Below, piece after piece: positions 45,670 through 55,501 of a DNA stretch of 64,000 nucleotides (its first letter is position 1; each line of letters begins with the position of its first letter). Below the pieces are notes generated by a model. The model was not told where the DNA came from. It did no database searches and saw only the letters and a program-made list of their open reading frames with translations. Source of the DNA: Cavia porcellus (Eukaryota; Chordata; Mammalia; Rodentia; Caviidae); assembly GCF_034190915.1 (NCBI RefSeq), contig NW_026947484.1, positions 185,064,982-185,128,981 on the forward strand, written 5' to 3'. The translations under genes and the position numbers were made by a program.

Positions 45670-46690
45670 CCCTATCATGAAGAAAATAAAAATTTGGGCT
45701 TTTGTAATAACCAGTCTCAGGACAGTATAAAATGCTTTATTTTTATCATTTATAAAATTCCCTTGTGTTGTACACCAGAAAACTACATTTTTTTACCTTA
45801 TAACTGAAAATTGATAGAACTGTTCAGCCATTATCTGTTTAAATTTTTTTCTCAATTTTTAAAATGTTCAAATGGATTTATTTACATAGGAAAGTAAAAC
45901 TGTACTCATTTTCATGTACAACATAATATTTTAAAGTATGTAGACTGCAATAAATATGGTCAGCAGGTACATTGCCTCATACAGTTATATTTTGTTGTAA
46001 AAACATTTCAAGTCCAACATCTTAGCACTTTTAAGACTGTAAGTGTCATAATTTACTATAGTTTTCATTTGGCACAATAGAGCTCTTGAGTTTAGAAAAG
46101 AGGATCTTGAAAGAAACAGAAGAAAAAAAAAAAAAAAAAGCAAATAACACGCAGTAGTGCTACCATACATTTAGGAGCTCAATTTTTAGCAAAATCTTTG
46201 CAGACCAGGCAGAAGTGGAATGATGCAAAGTGCTGCAGAGAAAAAGAAAAAAAAAATAAATAAAAATAAAAAACTAAAAACCAAAAACCTACCACCCATG
46301 AATCCTGGAGCCAACAAAGGTGTTCTTTACACATAAAATAATAACTCTCCAAGAGCAAAAAAAACAAATGAAGTATATTTCTCCCAGTTCTGTCTTACAC
46401 AGATGCTAAATTTGATTCTTAGAAAAGCAAAGTAAAATAATGTCTGATTAGCACTGCATTTAAGAACAAACAACAAAAGAATTTCCACAAATGTTACCTA
46501 TTCTCATTATCTTCAGCTGTAACATAACTTTTTGTTAAAATCCATATTTTTATGATCAAAAATGACCATTTGTGCTGCTTTTAAACATATAATTTATGAC
46601 CTAGCTAAAATTAATTTTAATAAATGATTTTTTTGTTTTCATCAGAACACAATGCTTCATAAAAATGTTTTCTAGAGGTGCCTAGAAACA
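45670..46690. other. AT-rich DNA with poly(A) patches
   Basis: Only A-rich patches stand out (46123-46140 and 46240-46275). Nothing else could be supported. The small frames at 45204-45456 lie in a slightly GC-richer patch and show no motif. Confidence 0.45.
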
Positions 46691-46699
46691 TGCCATATT

Positions 46700-46925
46700 T
46701 TTTCTGATTTTCCCAGTCCTTTGTTTCTTGGGTGATTTCTTTTCATTAAAGAAAGAAAGGTTATTTTGCCTCACAGTTTGTAGGAGTTTCAGTCTATAGT
46801 CTGCTGGCCTCAGGGCGAAACAGCATGGCAGAGCGATATCACAGCGGAAAACAGTTTGTGCTATGACGGACAGAGGCAGAGACTGAGAAACTGGGGCAAT
46901 CCTGCTTGCACTGATATTCTGACTT
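46700..46925 (+). mobile_element. Possible decayed LTR (MaLR-like)
   Basis: 'attaaagaaagaaaggttattttgcctcacagtttgtaggagtttcagtctatagtctgctggcctcagggcgaaacagcatggcagagcg' resembles the common opening of MaLR-type LTRs. It shares this wording pattern with 3.96-4.4 kb. The 87-codon minus frame (46682-46945) is antisense to it. Confidence 0.4.
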
Positions 46926-47125
46926 TCAGATGTGTAAAATGCCACATTTTATTTCAACAGACACCATTGTGATAACATCATAGCTAGATAAGCCAAGATG
47001 CTGAAAAAACTAGCAGCATAGTTAGTTCCTGGACAAATATTTTGAATATTTTGATGTTGCTTATTTTTATCCAACTTGTAACAAAGTCTAGAAAAACCTA
47101 GAAACAAGGAGAAACAGGATAGTAC

Positions 47126-47143
47126 TCTCCTCTCTCTCTCTTT

Positions 47144-47223
<80 letters not shown>

Positions 47224-47239
47224 TACAGAGGGAGGGAGA

Positions 47240-47290
<51 letters not shown>
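47126..47290. repeat. (TC)n(CA)n(GA)n compound microsatellite, self-complementary
   Basis: A TC-rich run (47126-47206) is followed by about nine CA units (47205-47222), a short spacer and a GA-rich run (47227-47290). The TC and GA arms are reverse complements of each other, so one strand can fold into a hairpin of about 60 bp with a loop of about 20 nt. Each arm is also a polypurine/polypyrimidine mirror repeat able to form triplex DNA. The 120-codon minus frame over it is a repeat translation and not a gene. Confidence 0.95.
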
Positions 47291-47292
<2 letters not shown>

Positions 47293-47329
47293 TTATTTTT
47301 GTCACTTTCAAAAATTTGATTGCTAATGG

Positions 47330-48380
47330 TAGAACACTTACAAAATATGTTGTAACTGGTTCTCTATTATTGCCTATAAGTTTTAACCCAATTCACAAAT
47401 GTACTATTTCACACAGATTTAGGGGAACGGAGAGCCAGAAAACTGTTTGTGGCATAACTGATTGAAACTGAATGATTCTGGCTCAGTCTCTCAGTATATG
47501 ATTTCACCTTATTTAATTCACTGGAAGTGCAATAATAAATCTAATCCACTGTCAAGGTCATGCATAGGAAGAGGTGGGATTATGGGGGTCACTTTGGAAA
47601 CTGAATAATGTAAATTCATACTTTAAATGTAATCTCTCTAACTGACATTTGTTGGTTTATTAAATATTTTATTCAATATATTTGATTTTCTTACTAGAAG
47701 ACTAAAGATAGCAACAGGCAATGAGCTGGGTAGCAACCTGGACTTTTCTGTGATTTACTGTGTTCTACCACTCACTGTGAAAGGCTCAAAGACTTTCTGC
47801 AGCATAGATTGCTCATCCAGTTACTCACTCAAAAAATGTACCCAGACAATCATGCCTTATTGCAGGTGTTGGCATGCATCAGTGGAAACTATTACTGCTT
47901 GTGTGCAAGTTACCTTCTGAATGACTTTCAGATTAATGAGCAACTTAAAGAGTTTTATTATTGATCTATTTTCATAAAGGCAGGTGAAAGTATATACAAA
48001 ATGAACCCATGTTCTGAATGAAGCTAGAAGAAGAACACATTTAATTTCTAGATTTCTAAGTATAAAACTGGAAGTAACTACACAAAGAAAAGGCCTGGAA
48101 TTCATTCAAATAGGGCAACATTAAGACTTAAGCATTATGGAGCTGAATTCAGAATAATCTTCTAGAGTAAAAGGCTCTGGTTTGATGGTAACTTGAAACA
48201 ACTTCCTTAGTCCTTACCAAGAAGCTACAGAAATTTTTATAGGGAACTTAATTCCTGTTTATCAAAAGGGAGTTAAGGAAGCATTTCCAACCCTCTAAGA
48301 CTAGGGTCTATTAATTATACAAGGTACATTCACCAAGATGCATAGCAGTAGAGTCCAAGGCAATGCTCCTTAATCACGAG
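47330..48380. other. AT-rich DNA, nothing recognised
   Basis: No gene, RNA or firm repeat could be supported. Confidence 0.45.
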
Positions 48381-48389
48381 TATTTTAAA

Positions 48390-48720
48390 ATATATTTTTT
48401 AAATTTTTGCTTCATCAAGAGTGATATATACACTAGTAGGGTACAGTAATGTTCAAATAGATGTATATAATATATAGAAAAGCAATGAAGATAATTAAAT
48501 CACTGCAAATATCTATCATTTATTCACAACTTTACATTGAAATACACAATGAATTTCTATGAGCCAGCTATGCTATTGTGCTAGAATACGGTAAAAGTTA
48601 TTCTTCCAATACTACAGCATCCCTGTGTGGTTTAACCATCTTCTCTCCATGCCTTCCTCCCACTCATCCTTTCGAACTACTGATAATCTATATTGGACTT
48701 TCTATTATTATTTAATCTAA
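48390..48720 (-). mobile_element. Old L1 3' UTR fragment, minus strand
   Basis: The plus strand has 'acactagtagggtacagtaatgttcaaatagatgtatataat' and 'accatcttctctccatgccttcctcccactc', the antisense wording of ancient L1 3' UTRs in the same order as at 9.15-9.35 kb. Decayed and without a border. Confidence 0.4.
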
Positions 48721-49074
48721 ATTTATCTTTACACACTTGAGAGCAGGAGTGCAGAAAAACTGCAATCTGCAGAGCAGTCAAAGATAAAGCCAGAAGCTCA
48801 CAGTTGCAACTGCCCTGTCATCTACAGAGTTGGTAATCAGCTGAAATTATGTGATTAATCAGGGATAAAACATCTGGAGCTTAAATATTGAATATCAGTC
48901 GGAAATGTGCTAGACACATGGGGACACATGTGCTCTCCAAAAATCAGGCCCAGCTTTGAAGGAAACAAAACTAATTCTGCTAGAGCTGACCAAAACTAAA
49001 AGATTAGATAGACACACACATTTTAGTTTGAAAGCTCATAAAAGGGGGTTATATAATTGCAGCATCCTAATCAA

Positions 49075-49080
49075 GAGGAA
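49075..49080. repeat. Target-site duplication, left copy
   Basis: 'gaggaa' directly before the 5' LTR, repeated at 53217-53222 directly after the 3' LTR. Six bases is the usual length for class II (betaretrovirus-like) ERVs. Confidence 0.93.
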
Positions 49081-49409
49081 TGTAGGGAGCGGTACATCTG
49101 CCCCATTGCTGCCTCCCTGCCTCCCTCTCCTATGGGCATATGATGCACCTACCTACATTAACCATAATCCTCTCCTGCTTATATCACATACCCGGACATA
49201 ATGATGACCCTGTTGTATTCATCCCAGTAGCCTCTTCCTGTCCCACCAGCCTGCCCTTGGCCTATAAAAGATGTGATCACTTCCTGAATAAATGAGGCTT
49301 GATCAGATTCTCTCGACTTGCTTCAATCTCTCTTTGTCTCCCCCCATTTCTATTTCAACCCTGTTCACCCTCCATGTACACCCCATGGATTGATCCGCTG
49401 GCCGGATCA
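49081..49409 (+). mobile_element. ERV class II 5' LTR
   Basis: TGTAGGGAGC...CCGGATCA, 329 bp, TG/CA ends. TATA box at 49263-49269 and AATAAA at 49287-49292. The tight spacing puts the polyadenylation signal close to the transcription start. By eye roughly 25-30 positions differ from the 3' LTR, about 8-9%, so the insertion is old but not ancient. Confidence 0.95.
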
Positions 49410-49411
49410 AG

Positions 49412-49431
49412 TGGCGCCCAGTGTGTGGGCT
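49412..49431 (+). promoter_or_regulatory. Primer-binding site, tRNA-Lys-like
   Basis: 'tggcgcccagtgtgtgggct' begins two bases after the LTR end. TGGCGCCCA...GTGGGGC-type sites match the 3' end of tRNA-Lys, used by betaretroviruses; this copy has small changes. Confidence 0.85.
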
Positions 49432-49584
49432 CCTGGCACGGGGAAGTCAACGAGGGAGCCATTCGAGAAAGCTGGCTAGAGGTAAAAGCAAATTGAATCA
49501 AGGACCAAGGACTTTGTGGACGACCATCCAGCGTGCCGCCCGAGTCACAGTGTGTGAATGGCAACCCCATTCCCTTTCCTGGAC

Positions 49585-50755
49585 ATGTGTCAAGCATTGA
49601 GCGAACATGAATTGTTCGTGGGAAGCCTTAGCAAGGCATGAAAGACAAGAGGGGTAAGGGTTAGAACAAAAGAATTATTGCAGTATATTCACTTTATTCA
49701 TAAGGTTTGCCTTTGGTTTCCGCTAGAAGGCTCTATAGACACCAAGAGGTGGAAAAGAGTAAGAGATGCTCTAAAAGATTATTATAGGGTTTTTGTTCTG
49801 GAAAATGTTCCCGTGACCACCTTTGCATATTGGAATTTAATCTCTGAGCTGCTTGCCCAGCGGCATGCAGATCCTCAGATTGAGGATGGTCACACAAGGC
49901 CCTCCGAGCTACACAGCCTTCTAGTGCTCCTATGAAGGTGCCTGCCTCTGGCAGGCCTCGTGGCACTCTTGAAATGGCACTTGCCTCACTTCCGCCACAA
50001 CAGGGTGGACCCCTCCCCAAAATTGCATTTCCGGTGACGGCAATAAACATACCTCCCCAAGATGGCGCCGCACAGCTGCAAGATGGTGTGAGCACCACAC
50101 TGCTAGCTCCACAAATCATTAGGACTCATATGACCTTCACAGGGCAGCTGTAAAAAAAATTAAAGACAGCTGTTGCCCAATATGGCCTTATAGCTGCTTT
50201 CACTCTTGCTGTTTTAAATTCTCTGGCTGATGGCTGGCTCACACCTACAGATTGGCAAAGATTGACCTGAGTGACTTTATCGGGTGGGGATAGTCTTTTG
50301 TAAAAATCAGAATATACAAAAAATTGCCAAGAGACCACCAGGCGCAATACACAAGCCAGCAATGGGTGGGACCTTAATATGTTAATAGTGAAAGATGCCT
50401 ATGCCAACAGAGAGGCCCAAAAGCAGTTTAAGGCCAATATGAGTTCCTCAGGAGCATTAAGCAGGGGCTAGAGATTTAGCTCAATGACATAAGCAAAGCA
50501 CAAAGTTGTAAGTTCAGCCCCCAGGGCTACAGATTTAACTCAGTGGCACAGTTGCCTGCCCGACAAATAAAAGGGTGTGAGTTCAATCGCTGGTACCAGT
50601 GACATTGAAACTGCTTGTCAGCAAGGCCTTGCTATGGCTGCTGCCTTGCAAGGGTTTACAGTTAAACAGTTCTTATCTCAAAAGCATAAACAAAACTGTT
50701 TTACCTGTAGAGAGATTGGTCATTTTACAAAAAGACTCCAGAGATAGAGATTCCA
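49585..50755 (+). pseudogene. ERV gag remnant (matrix, capsid, nucleocapsid)
   Basis: Gag forms the particle shell. The likely ATG is 49585 (MCQ...): it is in frame with the longer matrix frame at 49678-49935 and a TGA (49639) separates them. The second residue is Cys where a myristoylated Gag has Gly. The matrix shows 'VCLWFPLEGSIDTKRWKRV'. A proline-rich linker and capsid start lie in another frame (49932-50150). Capsid text '[15 protein letters not shown]' and 'LTPTDWQRL' runs at about 50165-50270 and then hits stops. Two fused SINE heads (50464-50600) interrupt it. A zinc knuckle CxxCxxxxH (CFTCREIGH, 50697-50723) has lost its last cysteine. Confidence 0.88.
50464..50600 (+). mobile_element. 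Two tandem tRNA-like SINE heads inside gag
   Basis: 'gggctagagatttagctcaatgacataagc...gtaagttcagcccccag' (50465-50522) and 'ggctacagatttaactcagtggcacagttgcctgcc...gtgagttcaatcgctggtacc' (50522-50596) are two ID-type heads joined head to tail. Neither is followed by a poly(A) tail, unlike the other copies in this window. The first head has lost much of its anticodon arm. A clean target duplication is not visible. Confidence 0.8.
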
Positions 50756-50799
50756 ATGTCAATTACTTTGACTCATTTAACTGATCAGAGTGATATTGG

Positions 50800-51345
50800 T
50801 CTAGTCTCTTAAGTTTAATTTTAGCATATGTAAGGATGAGGACAGCTGCTGAGAGGAGAATGAGAGACACTATGGTAGTTATTATTCCTTCCCCAATGTC
50901 AGATCTTGAAAACCTAAGGAGCCTTCATCATCCTGTAATGATTTGATTAGTTCTATAATATGCAGTGTGTATTTAATGTGCCTAATGATGGGCACAGCTG
51001 TTTGGAAAAAAACTAGAGACAACTAGATGAACAATAAAGATCTCCAGTGGACTTGCTTTAAAATCTGTATTTCTTTTAAATCTTTATTTTTAAAATGTTT
51101 TGTTTTGTTTTGATATGTTTGGTCTTGCCCTCTTTGAGATAAAAAACAAGTGTGTAGGACTGATAACCATATTACTGGGTTTTTGTTGGATCACTGAGCA
51201 GAACTGTAGGCAGTGTCACTGTTTGAATGTTACTTTACATGCTTTGATTTTGTAACCTGGACAACTATTTCTAAGATGACAATATGTAACTTATCAACTG
51301 GTGATTTCTTACCATTAATTTTTCTGTAATTCTGTATTAAGATCA
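50800..51345 (+). mobile_element. L1-3'-tail-like insert inside the provirus
   Basis: This AT-rich stretch replaces protease and RT. Its last part (about 51180-51345, 'acctggacaactatttctaagatgacaatatg' then 'caactggtgatttcttac') is clearly similar to the minus strand of 55560-55760 and to the L1 3' end at 24200-24310. Its start is weakly similar to 56400-56480 (minus). I read it as a 5'-truncated copy of the same retroelement family. Neither a poly(A) nor a target duplication could be fixed. Confidence 0.6.
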
Positions 51346-51369
51346 CTAGAAAACAAGACAGACAGATAG

Positions 51370-52107
51370 TAAAAAATTGCCTGTCTTCTGCCGTGCACCT
51401 CCCAATTCCACACTTTGGGGTTAATCCTAGAGGACTTATCCCCAGTGCATTATGGCAAATGGATGTCACCCACATTCCTGAGTTTGACAATCTTAAATAT
51501 GTTCATATATCTACATATATCTTTAGTGGTTTTATTTATACCTCTCCCAAGACTTGCAAAGCTACCAAACGTTATTAGCCATATGTTAACTACCTTCTCA
51601 GTTCTGAGATGCCTACAACAATTAAAGACTGATAATGGTCCAGGCTATGCTAGTTCTGCCATTGCTCGTTTCTGTCAACATCTTAATATTGATCATATAA
51701 AAGGCATACCTTATAACCCTCAAGGTCAAGACATATTAAAAGGGCACATCTCTCCCTAAAACTCACTGTTGATAAAATAAAAAACGGGGAATGGTACCAC
51801 AAGGAGGACACCTAAAAATATTCTATCTCATGCCTTACTCATCCTTTATTTTTTAAATTTGGATGCTTCTGGACAGTCAGCAGCCATGCATTTTTGGCAT
51901 TCTGCAACACAAAAGCAATTTGCTTCTGTACTATGGAGAGACGCCCTAACTAATTCATGGCATGGCCCTGACCCCGTTCTCACATGGGGACAAGGCTCAG
52001 TATGTGTATACCCTCAACAAGACAGAGAGGCTAGATGGCTACCTGAGCGCCTTGTAAAACAAATAGACAGTACTTCGAAGACCCCATGTGATGCCCAGGA
52101 ATAATGC
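51370..52107 (+). pseudogene. ERV integrase remnant
   Basis: Integrase joins viral DNA to the host genome. The core runs from 'LPIPHFGVNPRGL' and 'WQMDVTHI' (first catalytic Asp, codon 51462-51464) in one frame, then after a shift near 51570 'LKTDNGPGY' (second Asp, 51631-51633). The third catalytic position, 36 residues on, is Lys (51739-51741) where the DD35E family has Glu. The C-terminal DNA-binding domain follows (51859-52104): 'LWRDALTNSWHGPDPVLTW' and 'WLPERLVKQI'. Frameshifts, stops and the lost Glu make it inactive. The HHCC zinc domain is missing. Confidence 0.92.
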
Positions 52108-52144
52108 CATTTCCTGAGGCACAACCTCCTGTGCTCTCTTACAG

Positions 52145-52640
52145 ATGACACAACTCCCCAGAGCCTTATGCTGCCTACTCTGCCTTCTCCTTGGACTGTA
52201 CCACACCCATGGTGGATTTAGACACCAGTCAAACAGCCTACAACTGCTGACAGCCATACACAGAACCCCCTTTGTCTGTGGAGGAGGCTCTTTTCGCTCT
52301 GGAGGAACACAAACCAGCCAAATAGACTGTGGAAAAATGTTGCTTCTGTGTCAATCAGTCCGGTGTTACGCAAGGCAAGCTCCAAGAAACAGAAAAACGA
52401 CTTCAACCGCGATGACAACAAATGGCTGCTAACCCCTTCTCCTCGATGTGGAGGGGACTTTTCCCTTACCTAGCACCCCTTTTGGGTCCCCTAGCTGCCC
52501 TGTTGCTTCTCCTTTCTGTGGGTCCTTATATTTTTCAGAGGATTATGATGCTCATTAATAACCGTATAGATGCATTTATGGCAAAGCCCATTCAGGTACA
52601 CTATTACCAGCTGGAGATGGCAGATCAACAAATCTAATGG
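52145..52640 (+). pseudogene. ERV env remnant (signal peptide joined to TM end)
   Basis: Env mediates cell entry in an intact virus; only its two ends remain. 52145 opens a signal-peptide-like frame ('MTQLPRALCCLLCLLLGL'). Most of the surface subunit and the first part of the transmembrane subunit are gone. In another frame 'EKCCFCVNQSG' (Cys pair at 52338-52343) matches the CX6CC region of gamma/type-D-like TM subunits, but the first Cys position is Ala and two stops follow. A hydrophobic span 'YLAPLLGPLAALLLLLSVG' and a cytoplasmic tail end at 52637. No functional glycoprotein can be made. Confidence 0.85.
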
Positions 52641-52876
52641 GAAAGAATTCCCACAAGTGGCCCATATGACGATGCGGCCTAACTGCCCTGGGGCAATGGA
52701 CAGGCAGCCAGAGATGGGCAACTAGGACAAACATGTTACTCCATCGGCCGCCTAAGACAGGCACAGGACCAACTGCTGTCCTGCATGCCCATGACAGGTA
52801 AGACCTGGTTGAGGTTCCTTGACCTAAGACAGGTGCTATCCTCACAGGGCCTGCAATATTCCTGATTAAATAATAT

Positions 52877-52890
52877 AGAAAGGGAGAAGA
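52877..52890 (+). promoter_or_regulatory. Polypurine tract
   Basis: 'agaaagggagaaga', all purine, ending directly at the 3' LTR. It is the expected primer site for plus-strand DNA synthesis. Confidence 0.9.
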
Positions 52891-53216
52891 TGTAGGGAGT
52901 GGTGCGACCACCCCATTGCTGCCTCCCCGCCTCCCTCTCCTATGAGCATATGATGCACCTGCCTACATTAACCATAATCCTCTCCTGTTTATGTCACATC
53001 CCCGGACTTGATGATGACCCTGTTGTATTCATCCCCGTAGCCTCTTCCTGTCCCACCAGCCTGCCCTTGGCCTATAAAAGATGTGATCACTTCCTGAATA
53101 AACGAGGCTTGATCGGATTCTCTCGACTTGCTTCAATCTCTCTGTCTCCCCTGTTTCTATTTCATCCCCGTTCCTCCTCCAAGAACATCCCACGGATTGA
53201 TCCGCTGGCCGGATCA
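52891..53216 (+). mobile_element. ERV class II 3' LTR
   Basis: TGTAGGGAGT...GGCCGGATCA, 326 bp. TATA box at 53073-53079 and AATAAA at 53097-53102. It is clearly homologous to 49081-49409. Followed at 53217-53222 by the right target duplication 'gaggaa'. Confidence 0.95.
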
Positions 53217-53222
53217 GAGGAA

Positions 53223-55160
53223 AACATAGAACAATGGAGTAAAATAAGGGTCAAATACTAGAAAATCTGAAAAATATGCTTAGCTTCTCTGTATACAGAT
53301 AGATTGTCTAGAGAATTTAAGATAGATTAGGAAAATATTTTTCAGGTAATGATAGCTACTAACTAGATAGCTTTGTATTCTTCATTTTAATTGGTATATC
53401 ATGATATGTAGACAAATTATAGTGCTAAATAGTTTTGGAAATTTTTGAATTATACAAATTTCCTCACACAATGATATATTGAAGAAGTTTTAGTTATAAA
53501 TTTAAGATGTACATGCACATTCATTATTAAGATTAGTTTTCATATGTCTATATTACTAAGATGATTGAAATTATATATGTAAATATAAATATAATGTATT
53601 AGTTATAAAGATTAAAGTGAGAATAAACACTTTAACATTTTTGGATGCATTGATTTGAAGCTTTAAGTGAAATAGGATAAAATTGGGCTCAAATGTAAAA
53701 ACTTGATCTATGCAATACCATATAATGAATTAATGAAAAAATTCATCAGGATTAGTATCATAAACTTTTGTGACATTATAAATTAAGGAAAAAGGAAAGA
53801 AATACAAAGAATTTTCAAATTTCTGGCTCATTGATTCACAATTAATAAAGAAATATCTACTCAATAGACTACTACTTCCAAAGTCTCATGGTTTTCTGAT
53901 TCTCTTCATGATCTGGCTCATGTTCATTTTCAGTGGGCATGGGATTGCCATTCACAAAGTACCTTAATTCAATGTCTTCATAAATGTACAGATATATTTT
54001 TATTTCTTTATAAGCATCAATAATAAACCTTATTTTAAGGGAGCAGAAATTGAAATGCTTGATTCCATTATAATGTTTTGTTTGTGATTCTAGTTTATGA
54101 GACGATATAGTGCAGGTATCTGTTATCTCCAAATTTTGACATCAGCCGCTTTGGATTTACCACTTTCTTTCTTCCCATAGTTGAAGGCCTTATTTTCTGA
54201 TGTATCTCACATCTTCTAAAGTAGAAGGGGAGTTCCAATGGAGCAAAACAAATGAAATTAAACTTTAGAAATTAAAACATTGTCTTTAACATAGACATTC
54301 ATTTATAATCAAAAGACATTCATAGTTACAATCAATATTTACTAAATGAATAAATGAAACCGCCTTTCTGAAATATACAGTGGAATATTTGATTGTTAAT
54401 ATGCAATATTTAATTCTTCCCAACAATGAAAATGTATCAAAGTTTTCCTTAGGTTTTTACATATAAATAAAAGCACAAGCACTCCAATAAAAACTAATGT
54501 ATTTTTCACCTGACAACTGAGAGTCTGGACAGGATAAATCTCAGTGACTTCAAGATATTTAGTTCTTTACACTCATGAAGCAAATAATGGATTTTCATTC
54601 TATTAATTTTATTCTTGGGCCTTGGAGATTTTACTAACAAGCAAATCCAATCTTTATGTGTGTATAATACCATATTTAAAGATAATATCTAAAGATTAAG
54701 ATAAATCAAAAGTCTGCTAAAGAATAGATGCTTTCCAGTCTTTCATAGAATTATTTATATGCAGATGTGTGCACCTGTGTCATAAATATCCTGTTTATGA
54801 GGTGGAGGAAAAGAAGTGGCTAAAATGTTTCACTGCATTTCCAATTTTTACTATGCTTTGATGATAAATAGCTTTCCATTAAAAATAATTCACAGTCCTA
54901 TGAACCTACTTGGCCCAAGCTAGATTAGAAACATTTAAAATGATATTTCAGTGCTGTGAACATGGTGTGAGGCCATTCAAGAATAAAAACGTTCTGGGTT
55001 CTTTTTATTACCCCACATGATTGTTATTACAGTATAATTATTAAAAATCTTGTCTCTGCTGATTTGAATCTCAAATACCAAAACTATGTTTTTGTATGTG
55101 TTTGTAACTGTATGGACATACAATTTCATTCCATTGCATATTCTTGTAAGCATAATATCA
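53223..55160. other. AT-rich DNA with one coding-like patch
   Basis: Unassigned except for the minus-strand patch 53872-54230 listed separately. Confidence 0.45.
53872..54132 (-). pseudogene. Coding-like fragment, unknown protein
   Basis: An 86-codon minus-strand frame has balanced, protein-like composition: 'IRFIIDAYKEIKIYLYIYED', then 'IELRYFVNGNPMP' and an acidic 'TENEHEPDHEENQKTMRLWK' end. Upstream on the same strand another frame reads 'MGRKKVVNPKRLMSKFGDNR' (about 54115-54175), which suggests a frameshifted retrocopy or an exon remnant. I do not recognise the family. Neither poly(A), splice sites nor target duplication were found, so it may also be chance. Confidence 0.3.
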
Positions 55161-55164
55161 AAAT

Positions 55165-55456
55165 CATTTTGAATCAATTGTCACATATTGTAAAATTTTA
55201 TTGTTTTGAGAATCTATTTGTGACAGTGGAGAATTAAAGTGTCCCATTACAATTGTGTTAGTGCTTACTTCACATTTCATGTCCACCAATATTTGTTCTA
55301 TTTAGTTGGGTACACTGGTATTTGGAGCATATATATAATTGTTGTTTTCTCCTCTTGAAGTTTTTCTCTTTACAAGTATATAGTAACTGTTATCTCTTTT
55401 GGCCAGTCTTTGCTTGAAGTTCACATTGTCTTCAAATACAATAGCTAATCCTGCTT

Positions 55457-55457
<1 letters not shown>
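55165..55457 (-). mobile_element. L1 ORF2 endonuclease-region fragment, left half
   Basis: Antisense ORF2: 'gtgacagtggagaattaaagtgtcccattacaattgtgtta' and 'gttgggtacactggtatttggagcatatatataattgttg', the same order as 15235-15380 of the L1 at 11.6-17.7 kb. The text stops at 55457 and resumes at 56608. Confidence 0.8.

Positions 55458-55501
<44 letters not shown>

Larger units (their letters stand above)
49081..53216 (+). mobile_element. Betaretrovirus-like provirus (class II ERV), defective
   Basis: A 4.1-kb plus-strand provirus, complete at both ends: two LTRs, a 6-bp target duplication, a primer-binding site, a polypurine tract, then broken gag, integrase and env remnants. Protease and RT are absent: the sequence passes from nucleocapsid (about 50750) through a non-viral-looking insert (about 50800-51345) straight to integrase. 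An intact relative would be about 7-9 kb. All frames are interrupted, so it is inert. Confidence 0.95.

Noticed and set aside
46949..47311. 120-codon minus-strand open frame
   Set aside because: It is the translation of the (TC)n/(GA)n tract (Ser-Leu and Arg-Glu repeats).
49678..49935. 85-codon frame as a domesticated host gag gene
   Set aside because: It is only the matrix part, with an upstream in-frame stop, inside a provirus with complete ends; no sign of a kept full-length frame.
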